The position numbers were made by a program, and so were the translations under genes. DNA of 54,553 nt from Candidatus Omnitrophota bacterium (lineage in GTDB: Bacteria > Omnitrophota > Omnitrophia > Omnitrophales > Aquincolibacteriaceae): the NCBI GenBank assembly GCA_020632475.1, contig JACKFM010000008.1, positions 1 through 54,553 on the forward strand, given 5' to 3'. The notes below the pieces were generated by a model. That model was not told the origin of the DNA and did not search any database. It saw only the letters and a program-made list of their open reading frames with translations. How positions within the stretch are numbered: the first letter of the stretch is position 1; the number at the start of each line of letters is the position of its first letter. Below, piece by piece: positions 45,901-51,900 of the stretch.

Positions 45901-48900
45901 ACATCACCACGGCGGGCCAACTGAAGCAAACGCTCAGCATGATCAGGCTCAAGAAAATCCAGCAGATGAAATTCAAAATTTTGCTGTGCAGGATGATTTG
46001 GATCCTCCAGGGCATTCTGAGTTTCCAGCAGAAACCGGGCCCGGCTGAGATACTCCGCCCGATTGTCGGACAAAATAACCTGCTGAGCGCCGATTTTTAA
46101 AGCCACTTGAGATAAAACACCGTTTCCCGCACCAAAATCAGTCACAACCGCATTTTGAAAAGCATCGGCGTTTTTCAACATCGCGGCAATCATATGCTCC
46201 GTATAGTGCCCCAAATCAACCCCATCCTTCAGGTAAACCCCTTTTTCAGTCAAAATAATATTGCCCGGATAGTTTCGAAACTGCCGGCTTAATCTCCGCT
46301 TAATTTCGGTCACGGCTTGGGGCGTCAGTTGATCGGCAATCACAAATACAAGCGGACCGACTTGCTTGATCGCGATATCGGTTCCTGTGCTGAGCAGATT
46401 AAAAGGATTTTGCGTATGGCGTGTAGAAAAACCTACGACAACTTGCCCCAAAATCATTTTTGTGGCAGCCTCACCCCCTCCGAGTGAATTAAAAATCGAT
46501 AATGCTAGGCGCTGCGACTCTTCATCGGTCAAATCCCTATATTTTTTCCCCACCAACCGCAACTCGGATTTTTTCTTAAGCAGCACATCAATCGGTAAAG
46601 GGATGTCCTCCTGATATTCCTGATTCTGGGCAATGACGTCAAAGTATTCGGAAATTGAAGATCCCTGAGCCTGCCATACAGCCGTATGGATACGGGTTAA
46701 GACATAGGCATCATCACTCAACAGCGGATAAACTTCGCGGATCAAATATTCGGGGTCATTGGCTAAATGATGCTGAAGACCATAATGACTGACAAGAAAA
46801 TCAATTTTCGTTCCATCAAAGCGTCCGTTTTCGCCAAAATAAGTGCGCAGATTCGGCGCATCATCAAAGATCATGGTGATATCCGGAGAGAGCTTTGACC
46901 AGTAAGCATAAAAATCGCGGCCGAAACCGATTAATGTCCGGTTGCTGAAAGGCGGGATTTCAAGATTCAAATCCGACAGAAAATGTCCGGTTCCGGCCCC
47001 CCAATCCAACAATGTAAACGGCTGCCCCGCCTCTTTTCTTTTTTGGGCGGCCTCACGAATAAACTGAGAGACCGAAGAATCGGTCAATAATCCCTCAAAG
47101 GTCACATCCACAGCATCCGATTGTGACGCAAACACATCCCAGTCTCTGGCATTTGGCCCGACAAAGTAATCATGGCCGCCGAATTGATGAATTTTTCCGC
47201 CGCGCTGTAAAAGCTCAGCCCGTTCCTCCGCAGGTACCCCTTCAAGCAGAAGGATCTCATCCCCGTCAATCAGCAAAGTCCGCTGTTCTGCTGGAAGCGG
47301 TGTTTCCAGACGGTTCAGCCAGTCCTGGCTTGTTCGAAGTTCAGAACGCCCCGCAAGACGTTCAATACCTTCAATATCCTCAGCAGAGAGCAGCCCCCTC
47401 ATTTTTTCCGCATGGCTCTGTCTCAAACTCTGAAGCATACGGGCAACTAACGCGCCGTACCCCCTTTCGACTAGATCAATCAGGCGTCCATTGAGATCGC
47501 TAATAACAACATGATCTTCACTGTCTGGTGCAATCACCTGCTCTTTAATAGTGGTTTGAAGATCCCGGATCTCACCAAAAACCTCTTCCAGAGAAGATCG
47601 GGATAGCTTAACTTCAGCAGGACCCTCATCAGGAGCAATCATTTGAAGCACATGCAATCGTTCGACCAATTCCTGACGAATTTTTTTAACCAGCCATTCG
47701 TTGGCAAGTGCGTCTGTCTCATCAATGCGAAACAGACTGTCCAGATAATCTTTGAGTCTCCGGTCCTGTTTGGCCTCGCCTACTTCTGCAAGAATGGCCG
47801 GATTCATGAGCTGCATGTTTTGAAAATGCTCCAAAGCACCCGCTTCAAGAGGATCCTCCGGCCGATGCTCTTCCACAACCGCAAGGTCAGCATCACCCAA
47901 ACGTCTTTCAGCTTGAGTGGTCCAACCCTCAATATCGCGTCTGACGCGTTCTTGCGCCTGTTCTAAAAGTTCTCCATCAGCTTCAATAAGTTTCATCGTA
48001 TCGCTAAATTCCTGAAAACCACGGCCGCCGTATTCTGCAAGCAGCTTGCGAATGACGTGCAAAAGCTGGTATCCGGACGGCGTTTTTTCATCAATCTTAC
48101 GGACAGCCTGAGCAAAAGCCAGATTGGCCGGATCGTTGACCGCTGTTCTCAGCTCGGCTCTCCCTTCAAACTGTCTCACCCATTTCCGATGAAAAGCTTC
48201 CGCCTTTTCCCGTGCCTTTCGATAAGCCTTTCCAGCTGTTGCATAACTAATCCCAAGATGCTTATGGACAGCCTCCATGGTTTTAGCGATTTCGCCGTCT
48301 AATCCTAATCGATGTTTCAAAACATTGATTTCAGTCTCAGTCAGATTACCGGATGCAAATAATGCGGAAGTCTCCTGGGGATTATGAAGAAGAAAGGCCG
48401 GTACCCGGTGCTTATAATTAGGTCTGTATTCCGATTCCCCCAATTGTTGTCGAAGCTCAGAGTGAACGTCACGTTCATCCTCAACGGTCCTCTGCGTGAC
48501 AGACGCAGAGGGCAGCTCAGAGTGAACGTCACGTTCATCCTCAACGGTCCTCTGCGTGACAGACGCAGAGGGCAGCTCAGAGTGAACGTCACGTTCATCC
48601 TCAAGGGTCCTCTGCGTGACAGACGCAGAGGGCAGCTCAGATTTTTCCACAACTTTTACAGACCATTCGGCTGGATCATCTGAAGATAAATCGATTTCAA
48701 TGTCGACAAGAGCTGCTGTTTCCCGGACGTATTGTTTAAAATGTTCAAGCTTAATGGCGTAGGTGTTGATTCGCCGCTGAATCCGGGGATGTGTGCGGTC
48801 AAGCTGATGTTTTTTCATGGTCCGTGCAACAAAACGTTCTTTAGCTGCGTCAAAATTTGTTTTAACTCGCACATGGATAATCGGCTGACCTTTAAACCGG

Positions 48901-51900
48901 CGGCTGAAATCAAACGATTGTCCTCCTTCGAAAAACAACGGGTTTTGACGGCCAAAATAAAGTGTTTTGGGAGCCAGCGTTTCTTTTCCACGGGTGTGCG
49001 CGTTGGAAACGGTATAATTGAATAAAGCATTGCCTTCAGAAGACGCAAGCTCTTCCGAGAGAAATTTAAAGAAATCGTTTAAAGCATCCATCTGAAGAAA
49101 TGCCCTGTAATAATTTTCAGGGCCTTTCCCTTGAATGAGTTCATCTTCAATAACACGCCGGTCAGCAATCGATTTCATCCACAAAGCAATATTCACCGGC
49201 GGACGAAGGTTTTCTGTTCCATGACGCTGCAATTCTCCAAGCACAAAGGCCAGCAGGGTTGATTTACCGGTCCCCGGCATTCCATCCATAAAAACACGCC
49301 ACGGCTTTTCAGAATTTACCTGTAAAAGAGAAATGAGTTCACGGGCAATTCTACGGTAGTTATCCTGCACTATTTTCGGCAGCGTATCGATATCCTGAGC
49401 TTCACTGTAGGCCGCCACATCATTATCCGGATCCCCTGTTGTTTCTGCATTGCGCGCCAAAAACTGATACGTTCTCAGGTCCAGCCTGTAGCTTTTCGGG
49501 TTACCTTGCGGATCATTCTGAATATCAAAAACAGTCTGTGATTGTTCGGCTAGGATTTTTTTGTGGGCGCCCCATGAAAATGGAGATGGTAAAACCGAAA
49601 TTACTAATGTATTAATTCCTCGTTGCAGCAAATTATAATTTCTTTTATCAGCAATTATTCGAAATAAACCGGCATCACGCAAATGCCGGCGTACGTAAGT
49701 GGTCAAAACAGTAGCACTCGACGGCGTTTCTAAAGTTCCGATCACCGAGTATCCAACCGGATAATCCCCTTCGAATAGCAGATAATAATTGCTGCGCTGT
49801 TCTCCTGTTAAGTTGTCAAATTGAGCCAGATTCTCTTCAATCTCATCCGGCAGTAATTCAGTCTCATGCTGGAGAGCCTCTCGCACAATATTTTTTACCG
49901 AAATCCATTTCGTTGAATCCTTTTCAATCTGATCAAGTGTTAGAAGTGTGTATTGCGCTACTGAAACATCACTTCTCAACTCGGCATGACCATCGTTCTC
50001 GCTAAAGGGAAGCGTGAACCTGGCATCAGCAGATTGCTCAAGAAAATCTCTCATCCGGGCCTTTTCTTCGGGCCAGACCATGCCCACGGCCTTTCTGAAC
50101 CGGGAACTTGCTTTGGGAAATTTAATTTCCGAGGAAAGATTAAAATAAGCTACGGCGTTCGCCGTTGAAAGAACAAAAGGCGGCAGGCCGGCGGATGCTA
50201 AAATCAGACTTGCGGCCAGCGCACCTGTGCGGTGATTTCCTTCAATAAAAAGCTGAGGGCGAGCCAGAATACGCACATAAACGCCCGCCGCCAGTTTCCA
50301 GGGACTACCATACTTGTGGCGCTTGTACCATTTCCAGAGAGGATCAATATAGCGATCAAATTTTTCTCTGTTTGCAATGACATATTTTTCATTCACCATA
50401 AACTGCGCCACGTCATCAAGCGGAAAATGAACCTGGAGATTTAAATTAAATAGCGTTCGTGGATTGAGCTCCACTCCTGTACGCAAAACAGCATCCACGT
50501 GCGTATAACCCCGCATCACACCGGCCAAAACCAGATCTAAAAAATCTTCCCTTACGGTCGTCAATTGTGCATTAATTTGTGAAAAATTTCTTTGAACCTC
50601 AAAAAGCGAATCACGGATGGCCTCTAGATTCAGCCTGACAGCCTCTTTTCTATGACTACGCAACTCAGTGCGCTTGTCCGCCGCGTCGGGGGCGTCGTGC
50701 ATCAAAGGCAACTCAGAACGATCGCCAGAGGCACTCGGTTGCGTGCCATCCGATCTTGTATCAAACGCCGTGGAAGAGCTTTGAGATGAAAGCAAATTTT
50801 GGTTGTTAGACCAGAGATAAAAACGGGCACGCGCCGGTTGACTTTGATCGAGGGGTGCCTGATCGCCCCATCTTGCAGCCACCGGTTTGCCGTCGACATA
50901 AATCTCAAAAGGCAGCTTGTAAGACTCGGCATCCATTTCTAAAAGCCGGTGTAACGCATCGATCTTTTCCTCCGGATCAGATTGTCCTTTAAAATCATGA
51001 GGGTAATTGATTAAATCCACTGGAAAATGAATTTCGAGAGTCCGGTCCTTTCTCTGATGAATTTCCTCTAAAATCGGAGTCCATGCCTGGCGGCAGCAGT
51101 CATCCAGAAAAGCCCCATCCAAGACAAAACGTAATTCTTTCTGCTTTTCAAACTGCTTAAGGGCATCAATCACTTGGGGTTGCACTTCATCGCGTTTATC
51201 TCCCACCACCTTTATTTCCTGATGATGCAGCAGCCCCATGGAACTAAGAGCCTGAAGCATTTGCTCAACGTCATCTGCCTGTGAAACATTTAAGTGAGAA
51301 TGAACACTTAAATGGATAAACTGCTGTTCGGGCAAATAAGCAGCCCGTAGCTCTGACCGGAACTCTGTTATTTTTTTTCGGCCTGGCTTGCGATCAGTAA
51401 AATATTCTCCGCTGCGATCCCGACGCCCAACCACAGACCGGATCGTTTCTTCTACTGCTCTCAACTCCGATGCCAGATAAAGTTGAGCGGTATCACCGGG
51501 CAGCTGCGCGGCAATCGCGGCTGCAGACTGTGCAAACTCAGGTTTTTCCATATGCGCCGTACGCAGCATAATCTTGTGATAGAGCGAACTGTCAATATCT
51601 CCGCCAATGTGCGGACTAATCACCGCATAACCAATACCGTTTTTACGGAGACGCTCTTTCATGCCGGGTGTATGAAAGCCCCCCGTCACGAGAACAACCG
51701 GGTTTGAAGTTTGAAGTTGTAAGTTGGAGGACTCACCGGATGAATTTGAGGTCATTACGAGGCTCGAGTCTTTCGCCGAAGCAATCTTATTAAAAAAGAC
51801 CTGCTCACGCTGATCCATCAGGCGGTAGAATTGTATGGCGTTGCGAACAACAGTTGATAGTTCATTGTCCATGAGCCTTGTATTGAAGGACTGAGGACTA

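Noticed and set aside
48461..48640. CRISPR array
   Set aside because: The 60-bp units are contiguous with no unique spacers, and they are in frame within a coding sequence; no cas genes are present.
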